The notes below the pieces were generated by a model. That model saw only the letters and a program-made list of their open reading frames with translations, ran no database searches and was not told the origin of the DNA. DNA of 64,000 nt. Source: Piper betle (Eukaryota > Streptophyta > Magnoliopsida > Piperales > Piperaceae). Position numbers and translations under genes: made by a program. The stretch is taken from contig JAURVB010004741.1 of assembly GCA_033002965.1 (NCBI GenBank), positions 1 through 64,000 of the forward strand, read 5' to 3'. Positions 1 through 9,482 of this stretch are shown here, one piece after another; positions within the stretch are counted from its first letter, which is position 1, and each line of letters opens with the position of its first letter.

Positions 1-940
1 GGTTATGAGGAATCTTATGATGCATCGATATTGTTTTTGGAGTAGTGATAGCCGCCCCATACAAAGGCTACGGCCGGGGTGAGTGAGGCACAGCGATTCC
101 TCCATCGCACTAGAGTGCAGTGATTGCCGCCCCATAAAAAGGCTACGGCCGGGGTGTGTGAGGCACTGGCACTGAGTGCAGGGATAGCCGCCCCATAAAA
201 AGGCTACGGCCGGGGTGTGTGAGGCACTGGCACTAGAGTTGGCAGTGAGAGCTTCCCACAAACGGGGCATAGCGATCACCTGAGTGCAGTGATAGCCGCC
301 CCACAAAAAGGCTACGGCCGGGGTGTGCAAGGCATTGGCACTGGAGTGCAGTGATAGCCTCCCCATAAAAAGGCTACGGCCGGGGTGTGCGAGGCACTGG
401 CACTAGAATTGGTAGTGAGAGCTTCCCCACAAACGGGGCATAGCAATCACCCGAGTGCAGTGATAGCTACCCCACAAAAGGCTACGGCCGGGGTGTGCGA
501 GGCACTGGCACTGGAGACGGTAGTGGTAGCCTCCCCATAAAAAGGCTACGGCCGGGGTGTGCGGATCACAGCGGACACCTCCTCCGCATTGTTTTGGAGT
601 ATAGCGGAATCGCTCCACCGCATATTAAAATAAATATATGAAAATGGTGGAATGTACTTGTTTGTTTTATCTATTATACTACTTAGTGTTGTAATCACTA
701 ACGCGGAATTGCCTCCGCAGGTGTGCAGATCCGAGATTAGATGATTGACAACTAGAGCATGGAGCAAAGTAATATGAGGACTCCTTTTTGTTATTTAATT
801 GAGGAATAAGTGTGGCTGCTGGGAAACGGTCCAAGACTGTGGGATCTTTATTATAAGTTATTATTTCATAAATAATGTTTGACATAATTGCTTTAATTTT
901 GAGTAACACCTGGCCAGCTAGGCCCACATATCGTGAAAAG
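1..940 (+). mobile_element. LTR-D 3' portion, cut by the window start
   Basis: This is the downstream part of a long terminal repeat of the family called LTR-D here. It aligns by eye with the 3' half of the LTR at 1106-3058: the same minisatellite, the same block around GCGGAATTGCCTCCGCAGGT (near 700) and the same tail with GAGTAACACC and GGCCCACA (900-930). The terminal GGGTCGTTACA seen at 3058 is missing. The homology stops near 940 and runs into element-internal sequence, so the LTR end was lost by deletion. Its own start lies upstream of the window. No coding capacity is credible here. Confidence 0.8.
40..560 (+). repeat. GC-rich minisatellite inside LTR-D
   Basis: Tandem units of roughly 50-62 bp built from two related types. 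One contains GCCGCCCCATAAAAAGGCTA followed by CGGCCGGGGTGTG and GAGGCACTGGCACT. The other contains GAGAGCTTCCCCACAAACGG and GGCATAGCAATCACC. The types alternate irregularly. Each holds a short CCCC...GGGG pairing potential. The same array recurs at 1870-2345 and, on the other strand, at 55530-56585. Open frames through it are by-products of the repeat. Confidence 0.9.
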
Positions 941-1105
941 TCTTTGTTTCCCTTGCCAAGATTAGAATCGGTTTTTCTTCGTAGGTTAAATCCGATTGTA
1001 GCATAAAATCTGTGTAATTGTTGTAACAAGAACTTATACCGAAGATGGATGTCCTTGGGAATACTATCATATTTCAGGGACGAAATATTTCTAAGTTGGG
1101 GAGAT
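941..1105 (+). mobile_element. Rearranged interior remnant with polypurine tract
   Basis: A short remnant between two LTR-D copies. The first 80 bases (CTTCGTAGGTTAAAT near 978) match, on the same strand, the minus-strand pol tail of E2 near 12800-12850, so this bit of pol lies in antisense here. The last 50 bases are in sense: GGGACGAAATATTTCTAAGT and then a purine run GGGGAGAT directly before the LTR start TGTAAAG. That purine run is the expected plus-strand primer (polypurine tract). Nearly the whole interior has been deleted and part of what remains is inverted. Confidence 0.65.
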
Positions 1106-1118
1106 TGTAAAGACCCGG

Positions 1119-1159
<41 letters not shown>

Positions 1160-1459
1160 GACGCGGTGGGATCGAACGTTGGTATCCATGAATATGTTTA
1201 AATTATTTACCCGCTACCCGGTTAATTATTAATTACCCGGTCAAGTGGAAAGTGTTAGTTAACCGGTTAAGTATTTTTACCCGGTTAAGTAAACCATACC
1301 ATTTAACCGTTTAAACTAGTAAAGTGAACCGTACCATTTAAGAGGTTGAGTGAAAAGGTTAAGTGAACCGTGTTAATTACCCAATTACGCGGTTAAAGGA
1401 ATTATGGTGAAAGGGTGCTTCCACAAACCCTAGCCGTCATTTATTCTTTATAAAAGGAG
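1106..1459 (+). repeat. Left arm of a 0.35-kb inverted repeat (LTR-D start)
   Basis: Reads as the reverse complement of 2553-2913 almost base for base, apart from the length of the AT run. Shared landmarks are GACGCGGTGGGATCGAACG, the run of ACCCGGTTA-like motifs, CAAACCCTAGCCGTCATTTA and TTTATAAAAGGAG. The arms are separated by about 1.1 kb. Confidence 0.9.
1428..1459 (+). promoter_or_regulatory. Putative LTR-D core promoter (TATA box)
   Basis: TATAAAA at 1449-1455 lies about 10 bp after CCCTAGCCGTCAT. The same pairing of a CCTAGCCGTCAT-like block and a TATA-like motif recurs in LTR-A (32019-32047) and in another LTR-D (TATATAAAG near 61212). Conservation across families suggests the U3 core promoter. 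A transcription start has not been shown. An inverted copy lies at 2553-2586, facing this one. Confidence 0.5.
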
Positions 1460-1460
1460 A

Positions 1461-1570
1461 AGGGGTCGTTGAACCTAGGAAATACCAATGGATGATGGGG
1501 TGTGAGAATTTAATGAAGGGGTCGTTGAACCTAGGAAATACCAATGGATGATGGGGTATGAGAATTTAAT
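1461..1570 (+). repeat. 55-bp direct duplication in LTR-D
   Basis: AGGGGTCGTTGAACCTAGG and the following bases through GAGAATTTAATG occur twice in tandem (about 1461-1513 and 1516-1568) with near identity. This is a local duplication within the LTR. Confidence 0.85.
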
Positions 1571-1869
1571 GGAGGGAATGGTTGAAGTGTATATATATGT
1601 AGGAGGAGGGAGTATTTCATCCCTCATCTCCGTCCCAGGCGACCTCCCCATTACTGTATTAGGGTTCACGGGTCATAGTCAGACGTAATCACAAATCAGG
1701 TACGTATAATAGATAGAACATCATACTTTCCTTGTTGGTAGCCTAAGTCGGCCTGAGCCCAGATTCGACTACCATGCACCGAGTGCAACCGGGGTCAATG
1801 AATTGACTCAGTCCGACACTGGGTCGTGTTATGTACGTGAATTTTGTAATGCATCGACATTGTTTTGGA

Positions 1870-2345
1870 GTAGTGATAGCCACCCCATAAAAAGGCTACG
1901 GCCGGGGTGAGTGAGGCACAGCGATTCCTCCATCGCACTGGAGTGCAGTGATAGCCGCCCCATAAAAAGGCTACGGCCGGGGTGTGTGAGGCACTGGCAC
2001 TGGAGTGCAGTGATAGCCGCCCCATAAAAAGGCTACGGCCGGGGTGTGTGAGGCACTGGCACTAGAATTGGTAGTGAGAGCTTCCCCACAAACGGGGCAT
2101 AGCAATCACCTGAGTGCAGTGATAGCCGCCCCATAAAAAGGCTACGGCCGGGGTGTGCGAGGCACTGGCACTAGAATTGGTAGTGAGAGCTTCCCCACAA
2201 ACGGGGCATAGCAATCACCCGAGTGCAGTGATAGCTACCCCACAAAAAGGCTACGGCCGGGGTGTGCGAGGCACTGGCACTGGAGACGGTAGTGGTAGCC
2301 TCCCCACAAAAAAGGCTACGGCCGGGGTGTGCGGATCACAGCGGA
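1870..2345 (+). repeat. GC-rich minisatellite inside LTR-D (second array)
   Basis: Same two unit types as at 40-560, in the same order relative to the flanking LTR blocks. Near-identical runs at 240-560 and 2055-2345 show the two LTRs are sister copies. Confidence 0.9.
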
Positions 2346-2552
2346 TACCTCCTCCGCATTGTTTTGGAGTATAGCGGAATCGCTCCACCGCATATTAAAA
2401 TAAACTTAAGGAAATAGTGGAATGTACTTGTCTTGTTTTATCTATTATACTACTTAGTGTTGTAATCACTAACGCGGAATTGCCTCCGCAGGTATGCAAA
2501 TACGAGATTAGGAGATTGACATCCAGAGTATGGAGCAAAATAAATATGAGGA

Positions 2553-2852
2553 CTCCTTTTATAAAGAATAAATGACGGCTAGGGTTTGTGGAAGCACCCT
2601 TTCACCATAATTCCTTTAACCGCGTAATTGGGTAATTAACACGGTTCACTTAACCTTTTCACTCAACCTCTTAAATGGTACGGTTCACTTTACTAGTTTA
2701 AACGGTTAAATGGTATGGTTTACTTAACCGGGTAAAAATACTTAACCGGTTAACTAACACTTTCCACTTGACCGGGTAATTAATAATTAACCGGGTAGCG
2801 GGTAAATAATTTAAACATATTCATGGATACCAACGTTCGATCCCACCGCGTC

Positions 2853-2899
<47 letters not shown>

Positions 2900-2913
2900 T
2901 CCGGGTCTTTACA
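2553..2913 (-). repeat. Right arm of the 0.35-kb inverted repeat
   Basis: Reverse-complement copy of the LTR start at 1106-1459, ending at 2913 with the inverted LTR terminus (CCGGGTCTTTACA). Comparison with the sister LTR at 780-830 shows it replaced about 40 bp between ACTCCTTTT and CGGTCC. The left junction shares CTCCTTTT with the arm's own edge. That microhomology suggests template switching during reverse transcription or repair. Confidence 0.9.
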
Positions 2914-3058
2914 CGGTCCAAGACTGTGGGATTTTATTATAAGTTATAATTTCTAATAATGTTTGACATAATTGCTTGTGACATAATTGCTTTAATTTTG
3001 AGTAACACCTAGCCAATTAGGCCCACAATATTATCATGAAAAATGGCGGGTCGTTACA

Positions 3059-3643
3059 AAACTGGTCCAAGGACGAATTGATTACTCTGTTCATCCAGTC
3101 CATAAATGTTGCTAGAGCATTGGTCAATCCAAACGGCATGACCAAAAACTTGTAGTGTCCATATCTCGTCTTGAATGCAGTCTTCGGGATGACTGCTAAG
3201 CTCAACTGGTCAAATAAATCATCAATACGAGGAAGAGGGTATTTGTTCTTAACCATTGCATAGTTTAGTATCCTATAATCTATGCATAACCACATGCTTC
3301 CATCCTTCTCCCTCACAAATAACACCGGTGTGCCCAAAGGGGAAACACTTGCTCTAATGAATCCTTGGTCCAACAGTGTCTATAGCTGTTCCTTTAGTTC
3401 CTTGAGCTCAAGAGGTGCCATCCTATACGGAGCTCTTGAAATTGGGGTTGTGCCAGGCATCAACTTGATGGCAAGATCCACCTCTCTATCTAGCGGCAAT
3501 CCAGTAATCTCCTCAAGAAATACATCTAGAAATTCACAAACCACTAGAATCTCCTCTATACTCAGTTGTTTCTCTGGTCCACTCTGCTCAGTCAAAGCTA
3601 ACGCTGCCATTATCACTTCACTGCCTCTGTCCAGTTGTCTCAC
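3059..3643 (-). pseudogene. E0 reverse transcriptase, N-terminal part, truncated
   Basis: Minus-strand Ty3/gypsy reverse transcriptase fragment. From 3643 leftwards it encodes the linker before RT, then TPISRAPYRMAPLELKELK, a stop codon near 3378, then [29 protein letters not shown] and [14 protein letters not shown]. It then jumps to [17 protein letters not shown]. The segment normally between these, holding the first catalytic motif, is missing. The frame is cut at 3059 by the end of LTR-D, before the YxDD box. It cannot make an active enzyme. It resembles the E1 and E2 polymerases but is a distinct copy. Confidence 0.9.
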
Positions 3644-3739
3644 TGCACTCTAATAGGATATCCATCCTTGCTCCCTGTCTCGGCCATGACCTTGGAAGAA
3701 AAGGCGGCACCTTCCATGGCAGAAAGTCACTGTCTTCCA

Positions 3740-4190
3740 TCAACAATCCATCACTTCTCCTTGCTTGGACATCCAATTCATCCAAAATATCACATCAAAT
3801 TCTTGTAGCTTGAATAGTATCAAATCAGCTACAAGCTGTCGCTGTTGAATCTCAATAGGGACATCACACACACACTCGCCCATAGCTATGACACTACTGG
3901 CGGGGGTGGACACTAACAGTGAATGTCCTAACTCCTCTATCTCACATCCAATCCTAATAGTGTGCATGTACAAAATGAAAGAGTACGTACATCCAGAATC
4001 AATCAGGACACGTGTAGGTACAAGGCCTACGGAAAGCATACCTGTCGTGACCGTCGTATCCTCAAGGGCCTTTGCTACGGTGGCTGGTACATCCTTGCTG
4101 GTTGCTGCTGCTCTGGTACAGATGGTGCGGCCTGATTCTGAGCTAACTATGGCTGTGGCTGTGGCCTACCCTTCTGCTTCCTAGTATGTC
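3740..4190 (-). pseudogene. E0 retroviral-type aspartic protease
   Basis: Minus-strand protease domain of the gag-pol polyprotein, which in this family cleaves the polyprotein inside the particle. The catalytic motif survives as VLIDSGCTYSF (D-S-G) near 4000. The flap-region equivalent VIAMGECVCDVPIEI follows, and the C-terminal part FDVIFWMNWMSKQGEVMDC matches the usual DVILGMDWL-type ending with substitutions. It lies between the zinc knuckles (right) and RT (left), as expected. Stops and shifts link it to its neighbours, so it is a pseudogene. Confidence 0.85.
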
Positions 4191-4329
4191 CTGCAGCCAT
4201 GTACCCTCTCTGATCTTGTCCCCTCTGCTGCTGCCTCAGTGGTTGTTGGTCTCCACCTCTCTGGCCTTGTCCATGGCCCTGTTGGCCTCTCTACTATGAC
4301 TGCTGTTGGGGAGCTGGAAGTGCAAGTCT

Positions 4330-4620
4330 CTACTGAGGCCCTGGGAGTGTCAACTGTTGGCTCTGGCCAGTTGGACATGTTGTAGCCCTATGTCCCAGTT
4401 GACCGCAACTGTAACAACCCTTAGTGCCTCCTCTACACTCTGCAGCCTTGTGCCCTGGTCGACCGTAGTTGTAGCAAACCCTAGTGCCTACTCTGCACTC
4501 TACAGCTCGATGCCCTGGCTGACTACAATTGTAGCTACATTCCTGCCTACTCTGCACTCTCCCCAATATGGCTTTGGCAATTCTGACAGAATGAGGCTCT
4601 GCTGCCTTGAACCTGGCCAT
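4330..4620 (-). pseudogene. E0 gag nucleocapsid with three tandem zinc knuckles
   Basis: An open stretch of 96 codons carries three CCHC-type knuckles about 18-27 residues apart. The first has a disturbed spacing (CSYNCSQPGHRAVEC), the second has lost one cysteine (CYNYGRPGHKAAEC) and the third is intact (CYSCGQLGHRATTC). They would bind packaged RNA. E1 and E2 lack this region altogether, so it is a useful internal reference for what they have lost. Confidence 0.9.
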
Positions 4621-4639
4621 CCATGGCTCTCATGGCTAC

Positions 4640-5780
4640 TAGCGCATCTAAACGTCATCTCTGTTGTGCCCCTTGCTCTGGCTGATATGGCCTCGGATGT
4701 TGCTACCTCTGGTCGACATCTTGGCGTGGTCGTGTAGCTATCACATGCTCTGCTTCTCCTACAGCTCTTACTACATCACCGAATGTAGTAAACTTCCTAT
4801 CCAAGTATGCCATCCAAATCTCATGATGGAGGCCTTCATAGAAGCGCTCTATTCTTCTTCCTTCGGTCGGAACCAAATCTTGTGCAAATCTCTCCAAGGC
4901 TCTAAACCTCGTCTAATAGTGTACCACTGTCATAGGTCCTTACCTCAACATCTGGAACTCCCGTTCCTTCCTTTTCCTAACATTTGGTGGAAAGTACTTT
5001 CTATCAAATTCCACTCTGAATTCCTCCCAAGTGATGTCCTGAGGCTGGCGATGAGCAAATACAGAATTTTGCACCAAACTCCACCATATCCTTGCTTCGT
5101 CTTGGAATGCTCCTATGACGATGCATACTCTATGTTCTACGGGGCATGCCATACTATCAAACACTCCTATGGCCGATGATATCCACAAGAATGCCTCCTT
5201 TGTATCCAACTTCCCAAAAAAGGTCATCCGCCATTCTTCACGAATCTCTCATATTGCCACACTTCCAAACTCCTCACGTCTACAGGTCTATTTGATCCCT
5301 CTCCTTGCTCATATCAGGTAAACTGTTGTCCTGTACCAACTTGTACATTGTCACCTCCAACTGCTCCACTCACCCCTGCGATCTGCCCACTACGTGCTAT
5401 CGCAGGTCCACTGACTCCTATCTGATCCTTGCCTGAAGTGGGGCAACCAGAGGAGCTGTTGTGGGGGTAGCTCCCTGTTGAGAGGTGGAGGAGGAGGTGC
5501 CGGTGGAGGGCCCATGGGCGCTACTGGCTCTCCTTGCGCCTCTTCATCCATGGCTGGTGTCTTCTCTGCTCTAGCCACTGATAGAGCTATCTGTCTAAGC
5601 TCTCTCCTAAATTCCTCCTGATTCTGCTACATTTGCATCTAAACCTCAACTAGTCTAGCTATCATAGCATCCCTTTCTTGTCGACTACTCCCACTGCGGT
5701 GCCTGTCGCATTGACTGTCTCGGCGATGGCTCTCCGTACAACGACTAGCTGATACCGGTACAATCGTCTCTGCTAGTGGC
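4640..5780 (-). pseudogene. E0 gag, capsid-type region
   Basis: Minus-strand gag of a Ty3/gypsy chromovirus. A likely start ATG lies near 5780. A charged N-terminal region and a proline-rich stretch (near 5470-5510) follow. The retrotransposon gag core then reads ARIWWSLVQNSV, WEEFRVEFDRKYFPPNVRKR and EREFQMLR (5227-4940), and after a frame break FRALERFAQDLVP and RRIERFYEGLHHEIW (4897-4703). Several stops and shifts break it. The order gag, knuckles, protease, RT from right to left is the normal Ty3/gypsy order. Confidence 0.85.
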
Positions 5781-5891
5781 ATGGTGGTCCTAGGTCGACT
5801 GGAAGGTTGGGGCTGTCCTGCCGGGCATGGGAGGAGATGGACTACTGATCTGTGTCCGACGGGTCTATGTGACCATCCTGCTAGTAGTTGC

Positions 5892-6330
5892 TGGTATCAG
5901 ACCCAACTCTTGGCATATGTTCTCTGATACCAGAAGTGGTATCAGAGCCAACTCTTGGCTTATGTTCTCTGATACCAGAAGTTGTATCAGAGCCAACTCT
6001 TGGCATATGTTCTCTGATACCAGAAGTGGTATCAGAGCTAACTCCTGGTGATTAGGATGGTAGATGCATACAGGGTACATGTGTACCGAAGCTGCTCCGA
6101 GCTGTTCTGACAGGTATTTTTTTGTTTTAATGTTTTTGATTGTAGATTTCCCAACTCTTGGCATATGTTTTCTGATACCAAAAGTGGTATCAGAGCCAAC
6201 TCTTGGCATATTTTCTCTGATACCAAAAGTGGTATCAGAGCTAACTCATGGTGGTTAGGATGGTAGCTGCATACAGGTTACATCTGTGCCGAAGCTTCTC
6301 CGAGCTGTTCCGACAGGTATTTTTCTGTTT
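5892..6330. repeat. Tandem palindromic repeats containing the tRNA-Met primer-binding motif
   Basis: A 45-bp unit, TGGTATCAGAGCCAACTCTT then GGCATATGTTCTCTGATACCAGAAG, starts at 5892, 5937, 5982 and 6027, and again at 6185 and 6230. Each junction has CTCTGATACCA, a 4-base spacer and TGGTATCAGAG, a near-perfect palindrome. Each cluster is followed by the same block of about 70 bp (TTAGGATGGTAG, TGCATACAGG, CTCCGAGCTGTT), so the whole was duplicated. TGGTATCAGAGC is the usual primer-binding site of these elements, here present in both directions upstream of E0 gag. Confidence 0.85.
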
Positions 6331-6389
6331 GTGAAAAGTATGATGTAACGAATGTATGTTGATGTACATAATTATACATGATGTATATA

Positions 6390-6501
6390 ATTTTATCAAT
6401 TTTCATCAAATTATTTTTGTATGCAAATTGGTTGTCATGTCACTCATGTAGCATGTTAGGTTTTCTCTTATGCATTCATCCACGCATAGCGAAACACATC
6501 T
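6390..6501 (+). mobile_element. LTR-B fragment, left part, interrupted by E2
   Basis: Matches LTR-B around 25050-25150: a CATGTCATTCATGTA-like block, ATGTTAGG and GCATTCAT. It ends in CATCT at 6497-6501, the left copy of the E2 target site duplication. The match resumes at 19640. Confidence 0.75.
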
Positions 6502-6988
6502 TGTAATGACCTGCACAAACCAGACCGGGTGTTACCTAAAAAGATAATTGATGTAACACTAACATTCTATAACATGATTCACAATACAGAAAATAAGTCT
6601 AGAAAATGTATAAATCATAGATATAAATCATGTTCTAATAGCATGTGACAATACGGAAAAATAAACTAACTCAAAATCCCACAGTCTCGAAACATTTCCT
6701 ATAGCCACATTTATAACACAAGAGAATAAAAAGGATGTCCAATTTATTATCAATTCACCAAACCTTGGTTGATAAAAGAAATACCAACCACACTTTTATT
6801 CTTCAGTCCAAAGCTGTTCACCTACTGAGGCAATTTAACGTTAGTGACAGAACCAGTAAGCTGCATAATTAAATGAAACAAGTCAATATAATCCTTATAA
6901 TCATTTCACTAGTTTTTTATTGATTATGAGCCTATGCCGAGCTCTTAATATACTAGGAGGGCTGGCCAGCCCATCTAGCTACCATCTC

Positions 6989-9482
6989 TGTAAAGACTGT
7001 GAGGAAAAATATATATATTAACGCGGACACGGGCCGGAAAGGACCGAACGTGTTATATTCTTTACCCCGTTAATTCTACCTGGTTAATTATTATATTTTA
7101 TTATTGACCCATTTATTTACCCGGTTACCCAATTAAGTGAAGGACCGGTGAATCGATATGATTGGTCATCACAATTATTATAATCATTAGTGGACCGGTC
7201 ATGGTTCGACCTAAGGCCAAACCCCCGGTATTGGGTGGGTGAAAACTTGGTGAGTGGGAGGAAAAGGAAGAACGAACTTTAGCAAAGTGATACCTATAAA
7301 TGAATGGGCGGTAGGGTAGGGTGTAAGAATTTATTTGAAGGACTCATTGAGTTGCATATATATATATATATAGTTGTGAAGATTGTGGGAATTCCTTTTC
7401 CCTAGCCGTCCACTCCTTCTTGTTTCGTCTCTGTCCCTGGCACCCTCCTCATTGCTGCGTGAATATCTCATCTCTTTTCTTATTTCTTTTACATTATGAC
7501 TCTTGCATGCATATTTTTAATTGATAGTAATCTTATTAATCATGGGAATTAAAGTTGTAAATCAACAAGAAAAGAACTAAACTGTACTGAAATTGGGAAT
7601 ATGGGTTTACTAGATACTGACTCGAGATAAAAAATAATACGAACTCGTAATAAATCTTTAAAAATAATCATTTTAATGGGTTATGGTTAAAGTCACTAAA
7701 CTAATGAATTATTGGACCAAATCGACATGGACATATGTAATTAAAAAATATGGTAATGATAAACGGTCGATAATTAATTTACATACTGTAAGTGATTAAT
7801 TTTAAATTGGATGTTTATAAGGGATTAATAAAATAAAGATTTTACTTTTACCATATTAAATAAAATATTAAAAATAAAGTGATTATTTTAATAACGAGTG
7901 AGTAAGGTAGAAAAGGGGTTATTAAAATATAATCGCGTAAAAAAAACAAGCGTCAAACCTAAATAGCATAGTAAAATAAATGAAGTTCGAAACTTTATTA
8001 AGTTGAATAATTTAAAATAATTGTATTAGTAATATCTTCGAATTAGAATAATGCAAATTAATTTAAATAATTTAATCAAACAATTTAATTAATTAAATTG
8101 CTATAACTAATAGTAGCGATTAAAAATTACAACCGTAAACTAAATCATCAAGATCAAGGTTATGTAATTATCACCTCAAAGGAAAATTAAATACTTGTTT
8201 ATTAGTAATAATTATTTTATCAACTGTTAGGTATTATTAATGATTTAGATAATTAATTTAAAATGTAATGTAGGACTTAAATGATTATATCACATTAATA
8301 ATTAATTATCTCACTAGATTTGTTGAGAATTTAATATTTAATATTTTTGAATTGTTACATGATATGTTGTCAAAATTTTAAAAATGATATATATAGTAGA
8401 CATTTAGTTGCATTCATTTCTACTCGAATAAAATTATACTTATGTATAATTTTATATTCTCGTTCAGATTATGATCATTGGTCGCTGGTGCAAGTTCAAA
8501 ATATCCAGATCCGTATAATCATTCGAAATGTTGTACTTTCCCTTGTTGGCAGCCGTGGTCGGCCTAAGCCTAGATTCGACCACCATGCGCTGTAAAGAAT
8601 TCGGGGTGAAGGATTTTACTCAGTACAACACGGGGCCGCACCTTTAAAATTACTATGTGTCTGTATAATTAGTTGAAATGTTGTATTGTCTGTATAATTA
8701 TTTGAAATGTGGTATTTTCCCAAACTGGTATAATTATATAATATGTTGTATTTCCCCAAACTGGTATAACTATATGAAATGTTGTATTTTCCTAAACCGG
8801 TAGCCTTGTCGGCACTAATCTCAGAATGAGCTGGGAGACAATTTCTAATCTCAGAATGAACTAGGAGACCATGACTAATCTCAAAATGAATTGGAGACCA
8901 CGACTAATTCAAAATGAATTGGGAGACCACCTAATCTCAGAATGACCTGAGAGACGATTTCTAATCTCAGAATGAGCTAGGAGACGACTTTTACTAATCT
9001 CAGAATGACCCGAGAGACAAATTACTAATCTTAGAGTGACATGAGAGATAATTACTAATGACTTGGGTAATAATAATAATAAAAACGAGTGAGATGATAA
9101 TAGGGATTCTATTGACTTGTTTCACTTTATTATGTGGCTTAGTGGTTTTATCACTAATGCGGAATTGCCGTTGCAGGTAAGTAGCATTGGACTGAAGAAT
9201 AGAAGTGTGGTTGGTGTTTCTTTTACCAACCTAGGTATGGTGAATTGATAACAAAAATTGGACTTCCTTACTATTCTGTTGTGTTATAAATGTGGCTATG
9301 GGAAATGGTCCGAGATTGTGGGATAGTTATTTTATATTTTAGAGAACATGATTTATTATTATTATTTATATTATATGTTGCGAGACTTATTTGATGTATT
9401 TAAAATTCATGTTCTAGAATGCTATATTTACATTAACTATATTTCTAAGTAACAACCGGTTTGGTTTGGGCTGGTCGTTAGA
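6989..9482 (+). mobile_element. Solo LTR-A (minisatellite subtype) in the E2 3' LTR
   Basis: Starts TGTAAAGACTGTGAGG and ends GGTCGTTAGA, a one-base change from the usual TTACA. Flanks are ATCTC (6984-6988) and ATCCC (9483-9487), a 5-bp duplication with one later mutation. Joining the flanks restores the LTR-A sequence CTAGCTACC-ATCCC-ATGCATG seen uninterrupted near 17395 and 30505. There is no interior, so it is a recombination-derived solo LTR of 2494 bp. Confidence 0.87.
8812..9060 (+). repeat. 30-bp AATCTCAGAATGAGC minisatellite in LTR-A
   Basis: About eight tandem units of roughly 27-32 bp on the theme CTAATCTCAGAATGAGCTGG then GAGAC, with AATTGGGAGACCA variants. The same repeat sits at the same place in the LTR-A copies at 34190-34550 and 63513-64000, but is absent from the LTR-A at 28203-30995. 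Confidence 0.9.

Larger units (their letters stand above)
1106..3058 (+). mobile_element. LTR-D, 3' LTR with internal inverted copy of its own 5' end
   Basis: This LTR starts TGTAAAGACCCGG right after a polypurine tract and ends GGGTCGTTACA, giving TG...CA termini and 1953 bp. In order it contains an AT microsatellite, a GATCGAACG block, a promoter-like block, a direct duplication, a minisatellite, the GCGGAATTGCCTCCGCAGGT block and the conserved end. The stretch that should read as at 787-825 has been replaced by a reverse-complement copy of the LTR start (2553-2913). Its right end abuts a truncated minus-strand reverse transcriptase at 3059, so it was inserted in, or recombined into, element E0. 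Confidence 0.85.

Noticed and set aside
3282..5179. Plus-strand frames of 98-171 codons
   Set aside because: Shadows of the minus-strand E0 gag-pol, whose domains are clear on the other strand.
3059..6501. E0 paired with the LTR-B at 6390 as its own 5' LTR
   Set aside because: E0 is on the minus strand while that LTR-B fragment is in plus orientation, so they cannot be parts of one normal element.
8812..9060. Regularly spaced repeats considered as a CRISPR array
   Set aside because: Units are contiguous and variable with no unique spacers, and the context is a plant LTR.
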